Shown piece after piece: positions 29,662-37,788 of a stretch of DNA of 64,000 bases. The notes below the pieces were generated by a model. The model saw only the letters and a list, made by a program, of their open reading frames with translations. It was not told where the DNA came from and did no database searches. Positions within the stretch are counted from its first letter, which is position 1. Each line of letters begins with the position of its first letter. The position numbers and the translations under genes are program-made. The DNA comes from Thiomicrospira sp. ALE5 (GTDB lineage Bacteria > Pseudomonadota > Gammaproteobacteria > Thiomicrospirales > Thiomicrospiraceae), in assembly GCF_900112445.1 (NCBI RefSeq), contig NZ_FOYY01000003.1, forward strand, positions 1,313,960 through 1,377,959, read 5' to 3'.

Positions 29662-30582
29662 TTACGTTTTTGATTCGGCGAAATAGGCCACCGCCATATC
29701 TATAAAATGACGCACGGTGGTGGTGAGATGTTGTTTATTTGGATAGACCAGTGTGGCAGATTGTAGCGGTGTGTCATACTCCGCTAATAACCGAATAAGT
29801 TTCCCTTCGGCTATTTCAGTTTCACAAATAAAGCTTGGTAGCCTTGCAACCCCTATTCCGGCCATTACCAGGGTTTTTTGCATCGGCATATTATTACATT
29901 CCACGCGGTGCTGTGGTTCCACGTGAAACTTTTTGCCTGCTTCATTCAAATAGTCCCAGGTGAGCGGTACTTGATTATAGGTATATTTAATCGCCGGTAA
30001 CTGTTTTAGATCATGAGGATGCATGGGCACAGGGTGTTTGGCTAAAAAGTCTGGCGTAGCGACGGTATAAAAACCATAATCCAACAACTTACGGCTGATC
30101 ATATTGGAGTCTTTTAATTGCCCCATACGAATAGCTAAATCAAAGCCCTCGCCGACAAGATCGACCAACCTGCTGGAAAAGTCTAATTGTAAACTGACCT
30201 CTGGGTAGGTCTGCGCAAACTGCGTAATCAGCGGTTGTAGATGAGATTGACCAAAACTATTTGGTAGGCTAATTTTAAGCCGACCGCTGGGCTGTAAATT
30301 ATGCTGGGTCAAACTTAACTCCGCATCGCGCGCCTCATTAACAATTTGCCTAGCCTTTTCATAATAGGTTTTGCCAGCAAGGGTTAAACTTAAACTGCGC
30401 GTAGTGCGTTGAATTAAACGCACACCTAAACGTTGTTCTAGACGGGTAATGCTTTTACTAATATGTGACACCGCATGGCCTAATTCCGAGGCTGCGCCAC
30501 TGAAACTTCCTGATTCGATCACCTGCACAAAAATAGTTAGGCCTTCTAAACTGTCGTGATGTTGCCGCATGATTATTCTCAT
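29662..30582 (-). CDS. LysR-family transcriptional regulator
   Basis: The 306-residue protein has a LysR winged helix (SFSGAASELGHAVSHISKSI) and a substrate-binding domain. The overall sequence resembles the group close to AaeR/DsdC-like and YafC regulators. It is divergent from a pirin gene across 113 bp that carries three phased CTTATACA-like repeats, so it likely controls the pirin and FMN reductase genes and itself. The start could be the first ATG or the one at residue 5 (30570); neither has a strong Shine-Dalgarno. A degenerate parS-like site lies inside the gene. Confidence 0.88.
   Translation of the reverse strand: MRIIMRQHHDSLEGLTIFVQVIESGSFSGAASELGHAVSHISKSITRLEQRLGVRLIQRTTRSLSLTLAGKTYYEKARQIVNEARDAELSLTQHNLQPSGRLKISLPNSFGQSHLQPLITQFAQTYPEVSLQLDFSSRLVDLVGEGFDLAIRMGQLKDSNMISRKLLDYGFYTVATPDFLAKHPVPMHPHDLKQLPAIKYTYNQVPLTWDYLNEAGKKFHVEPQHRVECNNMPMQKTLVMAGIGVARLPSFICETEIAEGKLIRLLAEYDTPLQSATLVYPNKQHLTTTVRHFIDMAVAYFAESKT
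29915..29930. promoter_or_regulatory. Degenerate parS-like site 3
   Basis: GGTTCCACGTGAAACT matches the parS 16-mer at 13 positions, with the CACGTG core and the right half-site GTGAAAC intact. It lies within the LysR gene. On its own it would be weak evidence; its place among the other sites makes it worth listing. Confidence 0.5.
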
Positions 30583-30650
30583 TTAGAAAAAGTATTTTGC
30601 CATTTTAAATATTTACTGGCTAAAAGGAAACAGTATAATTTGATACAAGG

Positions 30651-30681
30651 CTTATACATAAACATATACAAAACTTATACA
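30651..30681. promoter_or_regulatory. Helix-phased repeats in LysR-pirin divergent promoter
   Basis: CTTATACA occurs at 30651-30658 and 30674-30681, with CATATACA at 30663-30670 between them. The steps are 12 and 11 bp, close to one DNA turn, as expected for adjacent protein-binding sites on one face. They lie upstream of the pirin gene start. The neighbouring LysR protein is the natural candidate binder. Confidence 0.5.
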
Positions 30682-30695
30682 GTGAGGGTATAATC

Positions 30696-31391
30696 ATGCT
30701 AAAAGTAAGACGCTCACGCGATAGAGGCTATGTTGAACAAGACTGGTTGAAGTCTTATCACACCTTTTCATTTGGTAGCTACTTTGATCGTAAGCATATG
30801 AACTTTAGAAGCTTACGAGTGATGAATGAGGATTGGATTGCACCTAATTCAGGTTTTCCAACCCATCCTCATGACAATATGGAAATTATTACCTATGTCA
30901 TAGAAGGACGCCTTGCGCATCGTGACAGTATGGGCAACCAAGAACAAATTACTCATGGTGAAATCCAGTCCATGAGTGCAGGAACGGGTATTACCCATAG
31001 TGAGTTTAATCCTGATGACCAGGCGACCACGCATTTGTACCAGATTTGGTTAGTCCCTGCAGAAAAGAACATTAAACCAAGCTACCAACAGATTCGTTAT
31101 GACCAAGCGCCATCGGGTCAACTTACGTTACTAGCCAGTCAGCAACCCAAAGACGGTGCGGTATTTATTAACCAAGATGTTGATTTGTATCGTGCAGAGC
31201 TTGCTAAGGGTGATGAGCTGAGTTTCGACATTAGACCTGGCCGCGGTGTTTGGTTACAAACGGTTCGAGGTGGCTTAGTGGTGAATGGAGAGGCCATTCA
31301 AACCGGTGATGCTTTAATTGTAGAGGATGAATCGCAGCTTGCGATTAGCGCCCAAGAAGCCAGTGAATTTTTATTATTTGATTTAGTTTAA
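30696..31391 (+). CDS. Pirin family protein (YhhW type)
   Basis: The 231-residue bicupin has the pirin signature SYHTFSFGSYFDRKHMNF and the metal-binding motif PTHPHDNMEIITYVIEGRLAHRDSMG (in parts), with two histidines and a glutamate for the metal in the N-terminal cupin. YhhW has quercetin 2,3-dioxygenase activity in vitro; the true role is unknown. It is followed after 24 bp by an FMN reductase gene, an arrangement suggesting a small redox operon under the divergent LysR regulator. Confidence 0.92.
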   Translation: MLKVRRSRDRGYVEQDWLKSYHTFSFGSYFDRKHMNFRSLRVMNEDWIAPNSGFPTHPHDNMEIITYVIEGRLAHRDSMGNQEQITHGEIQSMSAGTGITHSEFNPDDQATTHLYQIWLVPAEKNIKPSYQQIRYDQAPSGQLTLLASQQPKDGAVFINQDVDLYRAELAKGDELSFDIRPGRGVWLQTVRGGLVVNGEAIQTGDALIVEDESQLAISAQEASEFLLFDLV

Positions 31392-31415
31392 AACCATCTA
31401 TTTAAGGAGCAAGCG

Positions 31416-31949
31416 ATGAAATTTGTAGGCATTAGCGGCAGTCTTCGTGCCGCTTCAACCAATACAGCGTTATTACGCGCCACCCAAGAGTTGTTACCAG
31501 AAGGCGTTACCATGGAGATGGTGACCTTAAATGACTTGCCGATGTTAAACCCAGATGATTTAGCTAACGGCTTTCCAGATTTAGTTAATCAGTTAGCGGC
31601 GCAGGCAAAAGCGGCCGATGCCTTAATTTTAGCCACGCCTGAATACAATTACTCAATTAGCGCAGCCCTCAAGAATTACATTGATTGGTTATCGATTCAT
31701 CCTGATGCACCCTTCAAACACAAGCCGATTGCGATTATGAGTTCAAGTCCAGGTATCTTTGGTGGTGCACGTGCGCAATATCATTTACGCCAAATGTTTA
31801 TCTATGCGGATGCGAAAGTGCTGAACGGCCCTGAAATCATGGTCGGACTCAGTGGCGAAAAAATCACTGAACAGGGTGAACTGGTTGATGCGGCTTCGCG
31901 TGATTTAATTGCCCAGCAAATGCAGGCCTTGGCAAAGCTCGCGAGTTAA
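31416..31949 (+). CDS. NAD(P)H-dependent FMN reductase
   Basis: The 177-residue flavodoxin-fold enzyme shows GISGSLRAASTNTALLRA (phosphate-binding loop for FMN) and ILATPEYNYSISAALKNYIDWLS, the family signature of ChrR/YieF/azoreductase-like FMN reductases. Likely a quinone or azo-compound reductase. It shares an operon with the pirin gene, and its 3' end overlaps mltC on the other strand by 4 bp. Confidence 0.92.
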   Translation: MKFVGISGSLRAASTNTALLRATQELLPEGVTMEMVTLNDLPMLNPDDLANGFPDLVNQLAAQAKAADALILATPEYNYSISAALKNYIDWLSIHPDAPFKHKPIAIMSSSPGIFGGARAQYHLRQMFIYADAKVLNGPEIMVGLSGEKITEQGELVDAASRDLIAQQMQALAKLAS

Positions 31950-33106
31950 ATATATTTGCGTTGGAACTCGGTGACCTTTTGCATATAGCGCCGAGTTTCA
32001 GCAAAAGGCAAATGTCGAACTAAATGCTGATAAACCTGTTGCGGCTGCATCCGGTTAATCTGCTCAAAAGCCCGACTCCTATCATTATCAAATGCACGTA
32101 ATACATTCCCCGAGCCGGTGTTGTAGCCGGCAATCACACAATATTCTCGGCTTAATGGATTATTGACCCTTACCAAATAACGGGTATCCAAAATAGATAA
32201 ATAGCCTACGCCCATTTGAATATTATTGTCCGGAACAAACAAGTAATCGCGTGTTGGCGTGCCAGGGCGTTTATAAATAAGTTCGTGGGCATCGCGGCCA
32301 GCCGTGGTGGGTACAATCTGCATTAAACCATACGCAGGAATGTGGCTCATGGCATAGGGGTTAAAACTACTTTCCGCCTCCATAATGGCATAGATTAAGT
32401 CGGGACGAATAGAGTAAGTACGACTATGACGGCGCACAGAGTCAGCAAATTTAGTCTGCTGTTGACGATCTAGCTGCGCCGAGAGCGCAAACTCAACAAA
32501 AAATCGATCAGGTTGGCCGCGTTGGCGCAGGGTTTGGCGCTGATTGTTAGCCAGGTGTTGCGCATATTGTGTGGCACGCCACTCAAACTGTACGATCTGT
32601 CCCTGGTGATCTCTCACCAGTGGATATAAAAAAGGTTGACCCGAGCCGCGAATCGGTTGGTCGCTCAATAAATCAACCTGGTCGGGCCGGTCGGGAGTCA
32701 GTAAGGTGGTGACTATCGCTTTTTGTAACACAGCACGATCATCGCTTAGGCTTTCAACTCTAACTAGGCGTGTTTCAAAGTTAACAATCGCCCGTGTTTC
32801 AAAGTCATCACTGTATTTTACAAATTCTCGCGGACTGGCGGTTTTTTCATCGCCCCACTTGCGGGCTAAAAACGACACCAGTTCTTGCAGTTGATCACGC
32901 ACCAGCCGATCGATTTCTGGTACACCTGACACAGGAATTTGACTGGTAATAGCTTTATCAAGCCGACCTTCAGATAGATTGCGACCAACCTGAATCGATT
33001 GACGAACTTCATTAGGGCTACAACCTGCGGTGAGCAGGCCTGCTGATAGCCATCCCAGTGAATGGCTGATGTGTTTGATAAATTGGCGACGTTTCATGTG
33101 AAACAT
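31946..33106 (-). CDS. mltC: Membrane-bound lytic murein transglycosylase C
   Basis: MltC cleaves glycan strands of peptidoglycan. The 386-residue lipoprotein has a signal with lipobox LTAGC (acylated C29), an N-terminal DUF3393-type domain and a C-terminal SLT domain with the catalytic glutamate in IMEAESSFNPYAMS and the motifs YGLMQIVPTTAGRDA and YNTGSGNVLRAF. The start may be the ATG at 33106 or the one three codons later (33097), both of which lie at or in a degenerate parS site. Confidence 0.92.
   Translation of the reverse strand: MFHMKRRQFIKHISHSLGWLSAGLLTAGCSPNEVRQSIQVGRNLSEGRLDKAITSQIPVSGVPEIDRLVRDQLQELVSFLARKWGDEKTASPREFVKYSDDFETRAIVNFETRLVRVESLSDDRAVLQKAIVTTLLTPDRPDQVDLLSDQPIRGSGQPFLYPLVRDHQGQIVQFEWRATQYAQHLANNQRQTLRQRGQPDRFFVEFALSAQLDRQQQTKFADSVRRHSRTYSIRPDLIYAIMEAESSFNPYAMSHIPAYGLMQIVPTTAGRDAHELIYKRPGTPTRDYLFVPDNNIQMGVGYLSILDTRYLVRVNNPLSREYCVIAGYNTGSGNVLRAFDNDRSRAFEQINRMQPQQVYQHLVRHLPFAETRRYMQKVTEFQRKYI
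33090..33105. promoter_or_regulatory. parS-like site 4, over the mltC start
   Basis: CGTTTCATGTGAAACA matches parS at 14 of 16 positions; one change falls in the core (CATGTG instead of CACGTG). The site covers most of the first five codons of mltC on the minus strand. It is about 4.7 kb left of oriC. Confidence 0.65.
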
Positions 33107-33166
33107 TATGCCAAAAATTTGCGCTCAAGGCACAGAAAGACTTGACGGCTTGAGTATAATAATTAA

Positions 33167-33580
33167 ATGAAAAGACTTTTTTTGTTGTGGACATTACTAT
33201 TTAGTTTTATCAGTGTACCAGGCCTGGTGCTGATACACGATGTTGCACACCCTTTTCATGCCCATTTGCATGATCATCACCATAGCTACAATCACAATCA
33301 TCATGACCAGCACACTCACACGGATCATTCGCAGCATCAAGTCAAACATACTCATGACCATCACCACCACCTTTTATCCGGCTTTCACGATGCGCTAGAA
33401 ACCTGGTTATGCGAACTCTATGAGGTGACATCCACCACCGCCGTCACCGATCGTGCATATCTTCTACTCGATGATTTTTCATTATATACCGCCTATGCCT
33501 TGCCACGTTGGGTTAAGGTCTATTCTCCTGGCTTTTATCCTGATTTTTGGGGACGCGCCCCACCGTTTGTCCTAATTTAA
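33167..33580 (+). CDS. Histidine-rich periplasmic or secreted protein
   Basis: The 137-residue protein has a signal-like N-terminus (KRLFLLWTLLFSFISVPGLV) followed by a histidine-dense stretch at about residues 35-75 with many HxH and HH pairs and several D residues, a likely zinc, nickel, copper or cobalt binding region. The last 60 residues are not His-rich and end near GRAPPFVLI. No family is recognised. It sits 93 bp upstream of a TonB-dependent receptor gene on the same strand, so metal or haem acquisition is the best guess. TATAAT at 33155-33160 lies only 6 bases before the ATG and there is no Shine-Dalgarno, so the mRNA may be leaderless. Confidence 0.75.
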   Translation: MKRLFLLWTLLFSFISVPGLVLIHDVAHPFHAHLHDHHHSYNHNHHDQHTHTDHSQHQVKHTHDHHHHLLSGFHDALETWLCELYEVTSTTAVTDRAYLLLDDFSLYTAYALPRWVKVYSPGFYPDFWGRAPPFVLI

Positions 33581-33673
33581 CTGCATTTTTAACCCAATTG
33601 TCTCACTCGCCCTCATGGCTGCCCCGTTTGTAGCCTTGAGCGCCAGTGGGCGTGCATTAAATTAAGGATATCT

Positions 33674-35794
33674 ATGAACACCCATTTAAAGCGTTTAACC
33701 CTTGCAATTACCTCATTATTAGCGACGAGCCCACTGCTTGTGAGCGCGAACACGGATCATCACCAGATGAGTGAACAGGCCAGCGATAACACCTTGCCTA
33801 GTATTCAAGTAAGACGTGATGCACTGAATAATACATTCGAGCGTGATGTTTATCTTGCTTCAGCCGAACTCTTTCAAGCAAAAACGCTCAATGATTTGTT
33901 TCGCTTAGATCCATCAACCCGTGTGGTCAGTGGTTCAACCCGTAATGGCCAAAAAATTGTGCTACGAGGGGTGGAAGATTTAAATCTCAATATTCAAATA
34001 GACGGCGCGCGTCAAGGTGCGAATTTGTTTCATCACCAAGGACGCTTACAAATTGATCCGGCGCTTTATAAGCAAGTGCGGGTTTTTAGTGGTCCAGCGC
34101 CAGCTGATGCCGGGCCTGGTGCGTTAGGTGGCAGCGTGCAATTTGAAACCGTCGATGCGCAGGACTGGTTGCGCCCAGGCGAAACCATCGGCGCGCGTGT
34201 TGGTGGACACTATGAGTCCGCACGGGATTTAGGCGGCCTAACCACGTCTGTTTATGGTCAATTGGATGACCACACCGGCTTGTTAGCCTATATGCGTCGT
34301 ACTCAAAACAGCGATTTGCGTGCGGGTGGCGGTGAAACCGTGCCTTCTACGGCAGGGTCACACAATAATTACCTGCTAAAACTCAGTATGCTGGATCGAA
34401 ATGATCATAGTCTGCACATCAGTGCGCAAGCCAGCGAGGACTTGGGCGGACAGTTCCGTGCCAATTTTCCGGATGGTTCACAATCTCTTTTGCAGCGCAG
34501 TGATGATCAACGTATCTATGAGCAACGCCAAACAATCAGTTATGGCTATAACCCGTCTGATGAAAGAGTTGATATGCAGCTTAGGATCTATCACAGTGAA
34601 AATGGTTTAGATGTCACGCTACCTATACCTAATAATCGACCCGCAGAATTAGCCCTGACCGAATCCTATGGCATGAATCTGTTTAATACCAGCCGTTTTA
34701 GCTGGGGGGCGACTGACCATGCCTTGACCTACGGCACGGATTATTTTCGCGATGAAAATCGTTATCGCACCACCGGTGATGCACGTAGTGAGTTTGCCAT
34801 TAATCATGGCCTGTATCTGCAGGATCGCATGAGCTATGGTCCGGTGCGCTTGAGTGGCGGTTTGCGTTACGACAGTTATTACAGTCGCTTAGATAATCAA
34901 TATCGCAATGCGGGCAGCGGTTGGTCGCCTAACCTAAGTGGTGAGTGGGATCTACTCAGCGGTCAGCAACAGGTCACCCTCTTTGCGGGTTATGGTGAGT
35001 CATTGCGCGGTTCACGGTTAAATCAAGCCTACTGGTTGTCGAAGTATCCAAGACCAGGGCAAACCTTCCAAGGGAACCCAGTATTTTTTGAACTGGGCGA
35101 AAACGGCAAGATTAAACCTGAACGGGCGATCTTGCATGAAGCCGGTGTGCGTTGGCACAGTGATGAGGTGTTTACGCGTGATGATCATGCCGGAATCGAG
35201 TTAACGGTATATAAAACACGGATTAAAGATTATTGGCTAACATCCGGTGAAGGACCAGGCACACCCACAACAGATTTTAAAAATGCGCCAGGCGATATTG
35301 TTAGCGAAGGCTATGAATTACGAGGTCATTGGGGTTTGAACCGAGTGTTGATTGAGGCCGCTTATAGCCATAACAAACTACGTGGCTATGATGGATTGCC
35401 AGCCGATACCGCTGGTACATCAGCAAGAGTCGGTAGCTCTGTCGGTGACAAGCTGGTACTAAACGGCCTGTGGCAAGCGCAGGATAACCTCGCCTTGGGT
35501 TACACCTTTACAGGTGTTGCCAAATTAACGGATAAGCATCCCGATCCAGTTAATCCACCCAACAATCGATTTTTGCGCGCGGATAAACCCGGCTACATCA
35601 CCCATGATGTGCAGGTGCAGTGGCAGCCGGCGGCAGTGGCCAAACAGGCCTTGCGCTTGACCGCTGCATTAGAAAACATTTTTGATACCCGCTATGCCGA
35701 TCATGCGTCAGTGCGTTTAATTCAAAATGGACAGGAGTTCACTACCTTAGACGCTGGTCGCAACCTGCGCCTGAGCGCCGAGTGGCAGTTTTAA
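33674..35794 (+). CDS. TonB-dependent outer-membrane receptor
   Basis: The 706-residue protein has a signal peptide (cleavage near VSANTDHHQ), a plug domain with NGQKIVLRGVEDLNLNIQIDGARQG and GPGALGGSVQFET, and a 22-strand barrel ending in an aromatic residue (AEWQF), the Omp85 recognition signal. The plug wording resembles haem/haemoglobin-type receptors, but the upstream histidine-rich protein raises metal uptake (zinc or similar) as an alternative. An AAGGA Shine-Dalgarno precedes the ATG at 33674. Substrate is undecided. Confidence 0.9.
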   Translation: MNTHLKRLTLAITSLLATSPLLVSANTDHHQMSEQASDNTLPSIQVRRDALNNTFERDVYLASAELFQAKTLNDLFRLDPSTRVVSGSTRNGQKIVLRGVEDLNLNIQIDGARQGANLFHHQGRLQIDPALYKQVRVFSGPAPADAGPGALGGSVQFETVDAQDWLRPGETIGARVGGHYESARDLGGLTTSVYGQLDDHTGLLAYMRRTQNSDLRAGGGETVPSTAGSHNNYLLKLSMLDRNDHSLHISAQASEDLGGQFRANFPDGSQSLLQRSDDQRIYEQRQTISYGYNPSDERVDMQLRIYHSENGLDVTLPIPNNRPAELALTESYGMNLFNTSRFSWGATDHALTYGTDYFRDENRYRTTGDARSEFAINHGLYLQDRMSYGPVRLSGGLRYDSYYSRLDNQYRNAGSGWSPNLSGEWDLLSGQQQVTLFAGYGESLRGSRLNQAYWLSKYPRPGQTFQGNPVFFELGENGKIKPERAILHEAGVRWHSDEVFTRDDHAGIELTVYKTRIKDYWLTSGEGPGTPTTDFKNAPGDIVSEGYELRGHWGLNRVLIEAAYSHNKLRGYDGLPADTAGTSARVGSSVGDKLVLNGLWQAQDNLALGYTFTGVAKLTDKHPDPVNPPNNRFLRADKPGYITHDVQVQWQPAAVAKQALRLTAALENIFDTRYADHASVRLIQNGQEFTTLDAGRNLRLSAEWQF

Positions 35795-35814
35795 TCTCGA
35801 ATAACGCAGCGCGC

Positions 35815-36756
35815 TTAAAAACGGGCGCGCTGATTAGCTAAACGCTGGGTTAATCCCCAGCTATCTTTATCTATCAAGGTTTCGATATAGTTTTCGACCC
35901 CAGCATCTAACTGGTGAAAGAAGTTCAGTCCAGTGCGTTTTTCTACTTCGCGCACGGTCACCACCAGCGTTCTCAAATCCTCATCCCCTTTTACATTTTG
36001 CGGCACAATAAAAGCCAACACTTTGGGCGGTTGATCGGCTTTTTCGCCAGGCTGAATAAAAATTTTATAAAAGCTATCGGGTATCGCAATCCGCTTGGCC
36101 GAGCTTGGCAAAAAATTGGGTTTGTCACTAAAAATGGGACCGGTCACCACCCAAAATGGTCCATGAGCTTGCGAAAATTGATTGGCCGCCAGCGCTTCAA
36201 TTCGCTGCCAGGTACGTCGATTGAGGTCAGGACGCTGGGGGGAAATGTTGGTCATTAAAAAGGTTTGGTGTTGTGCTTGCGCGCCATAACGGGTTGCTAT
36301 GACATGGTTAGGGGCTAAATGACCGCGATCATAGCCTGACCCGGTATAGTCGTCGTGGGTAATACAGGCAACAAAAGTTAAACAACGCAAACTGCGCCAA
36401 TCACTTTCAAAGCGGCTTGGTCGTGGCAAATTGGCCGCATTATCGGGACGGGGTAACACCTGATAACTCACCCAAAGTGGATTACCAAGCCAATCAGAAT
36501 AGCCGACCATAAAGGCATCATTACGAATAATCCGCTTGGTCAGCTGGGTTTGCCAGTCCTGATGCACAGGCACGCCAGAAAACACCATCGCCGGGCGAGC
36601 AATATAGTGTTCATAACTATACCAGCCGGCCATGACCAGCATCAGCAGGCCTGCTACTAGCCAGGTGTTTTTGCGTCGACCAGTTTTAAATGGATTGCCG
36701 GTTTTAGCGGCTGGACTGCGTCGTCTAGCAGGGGCTCGCGCAGGTGATGGACTCAT
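35815..36756 (-). CDS. DNA/RNA non-specific endonuclease, membrane-anchored
   Basis: The 313-residue protein belongs to the NUC1/Serratia nuclease family. It has a basic N-terminus, one membrane helix at about 31-47 and the catalytic motif YDRGHLAPNH, followed by the metal-ligand asparagine region FLMTNISPQRPDLNRRTW. Such enzymes degrade DNA and RNA outside the cytoplasm, for nutrient use or eDNA turnover. Its start overlaps the end of the cmoM-like gene by 4 bp, so it is translated from the same transcript. Confidence 0.9.
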   Translation of the reverse strand: MSPSPARAPARRRSPAAKTGNPFKTGRRKNTWLVAGLLMLVMAGWYSYEHYIARPAMVFSGVPVHQDWQTQLTKRIIRNDAFMVGYSDWLGNPLWVSYQVLPRPDNAANLPRPSRFESDWRSLRCLTFVACITHDDYTGSGYDRGHLAPNHVIATRYGAQAQHQTFLMTNISPQRPDLNRRTWQRIEALAANQFSQAHGPFWVVTGPIFSDKPNFLPSSAKRIAIPDSFYKIFIQPGEKADQPPKVLAFIVPQNVKGDEDLRTLVVTVREVEKRTGLNFFHQLDAGVENYIETLIDKDSWGLTQRLANQRARF

Positions 36757-37541
36757 AATGGATTCTCTTCAGTAATAGGTTTATAAGCAAGGATATGAAT
36801 ATAGCGACCCATGTCGCGATAGGTGGGTTGGCGACAAAAACGCGCCTCTAATGCCATCAGTTCATCCTGATTACTTTCTGCCAACACCTCGTGGGTTAAG
36901 TAGTCGTGGAATACGCGAATACCGGTCTGCTGCTGACATTCAAAACCGGCCTCAGCCAACCAACCTCGAACAGTTTCAGGATAATGTGGATGGGGAGGCG
37001 TGAGTTTCTTACCCTTGCCAATATAACCATCATCTAAAATATGTTGCCAGCGCCAACTGCCCTTTAATACATTGGTGTAAACAATCGCATTACGATTATA
37101 AAATAACACCGATAAATAACCGCCCGGTTTTACTTTCGCCATGACCTGGTTAAAGGTAGCTTGCGGCTCGGCCAACCACTCTAGCACGGCATGGAACAGC
37201 ACTAAATCGAACTGCGGCAACTGGGGTGCCAAGGCTTGAGCCGGGCCAACTAAGAAATCAGCCGACAAGTTTTGTTCGTTAAAATCGGCTTGGGCACGTG
37301 CCACCATCTTTTTCGATAAATCGCTTAGCGTTAGCTGATGACCCGCTGCGGCAAACCAAGCGGCCATTTGGCCTAAACCGCAACCGGCATCCCAAATCTG
37401 CAAAGGCGTTTGCTGTTGCAGGCCTGCTAAATCTTCTTGCAAACATTGTAAGCGCCACGAACCTTTGAGGGTGCCATAGACTTTTTGCTCAAACTTGGCA
37501 ATCAGGGGGTCAAAGTTGCGGTCTTTTAGGGGTTTGCTCAT
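36753..37541 (-). CDS. cmoM: tRNA cmo5U34 methyltransferase CmoM (SmtA)
   Basis: The 262-residue class I methyltransferase begins DRNFDPLIAKFEQKVYGTLKG and has the SAM motif IWDAGCGLGQMAAWFA, LVLFHAVLEWL and SVLFYNRNAIVYTNVLKG, all typical of CmoM (YcbJ/SmtA neighbourhood). CmoM methylates the cmo5U34 made by CmoA and CmoB, to mcmo5U. It lies directly left of oriC, divergent from dnaA. The nuclease gene is coupled downstream. Confidence 0.9.
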   Translation of the reverse strand: MSKPLKDRNFDPLIAKFEQKVYGTLKGSWRLQCLQEDLAGLQQQTPLQIWDAGCGLGQMAAWFAAAGHQLTLSDLSKKMVARAQADFNEQNLSADFLVGPAQALAPQLPQFDLVLFHAVLEWLAEPQATFNQVMAKVKPGGYLSVLFYNRNAIVYTNVLKGSWRWQHILDDGYIGKGKKLTPPHPHYPETVRGWLAEAGFECQQQTGIRVFHDYLTHEVLAESNQDELMALEARFCRQPTYRDMGRYIHILAYKPITEENPL

Positions 37542-37788
37542 ACAAGCCTGCGTCAGTTGTTAAATGTTTTGAGAAGGTATTTTGAAATAGTTTTAAAAAT
37601 TTTATGCACTGAAAATTGTTTTTTAAATTCAATATGTTGGGTATTTTTTTAAAAAATTGTCCACAGGGTTTACCTTAAAGTTATCCACAAGGCAAGACTG
37701 TTTTTAAAAGTTATTCACAGGTACAATTGTGTGCAAACCGCAATTATCCCTAGATCGGACAACGAACACAATATAAGGAGCCGATGAT
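37542..37788. other. oriC: Probable chromosomal replication origin (oriC)
   Basis: The 247-bp gap between cmoM and dnaA carries three DnaA-box-like 9-mers in the same orientation: TTGTCCACA at 37657-37665, a perfect TTATCCACA at 37681-37689, and TTATTCACA at 37711-37719. To the left, about 37561-37656 is very AT-rich with T and A runs, as expected for a DNA-unwinding element. The position next to dnaA, the switch of gene strand on either side and the nearby parS cluster support this. The dnaA promoter must also lie here. Confidence 0.82.
37681..37689 (+). promoter_or_regulatory. Consensus DnaA box
   Basis: TTATCCACA, the exact high-affinity DnaA box, in the oriC candidate. Confidence 0.9.

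Noticed and set aside
33581-33673. Terminator between the histidine-rich gene and the TonB receptor gene
   Set aside because: GC-rich segments can pair imperfectly but there is no good stem followed by T residues.
37729-37752. Further DnaA boxes right of 37719
   Set aside because: TGTGTGCAA and TTATCCCTA differ from the consensus at several positions; not counted.
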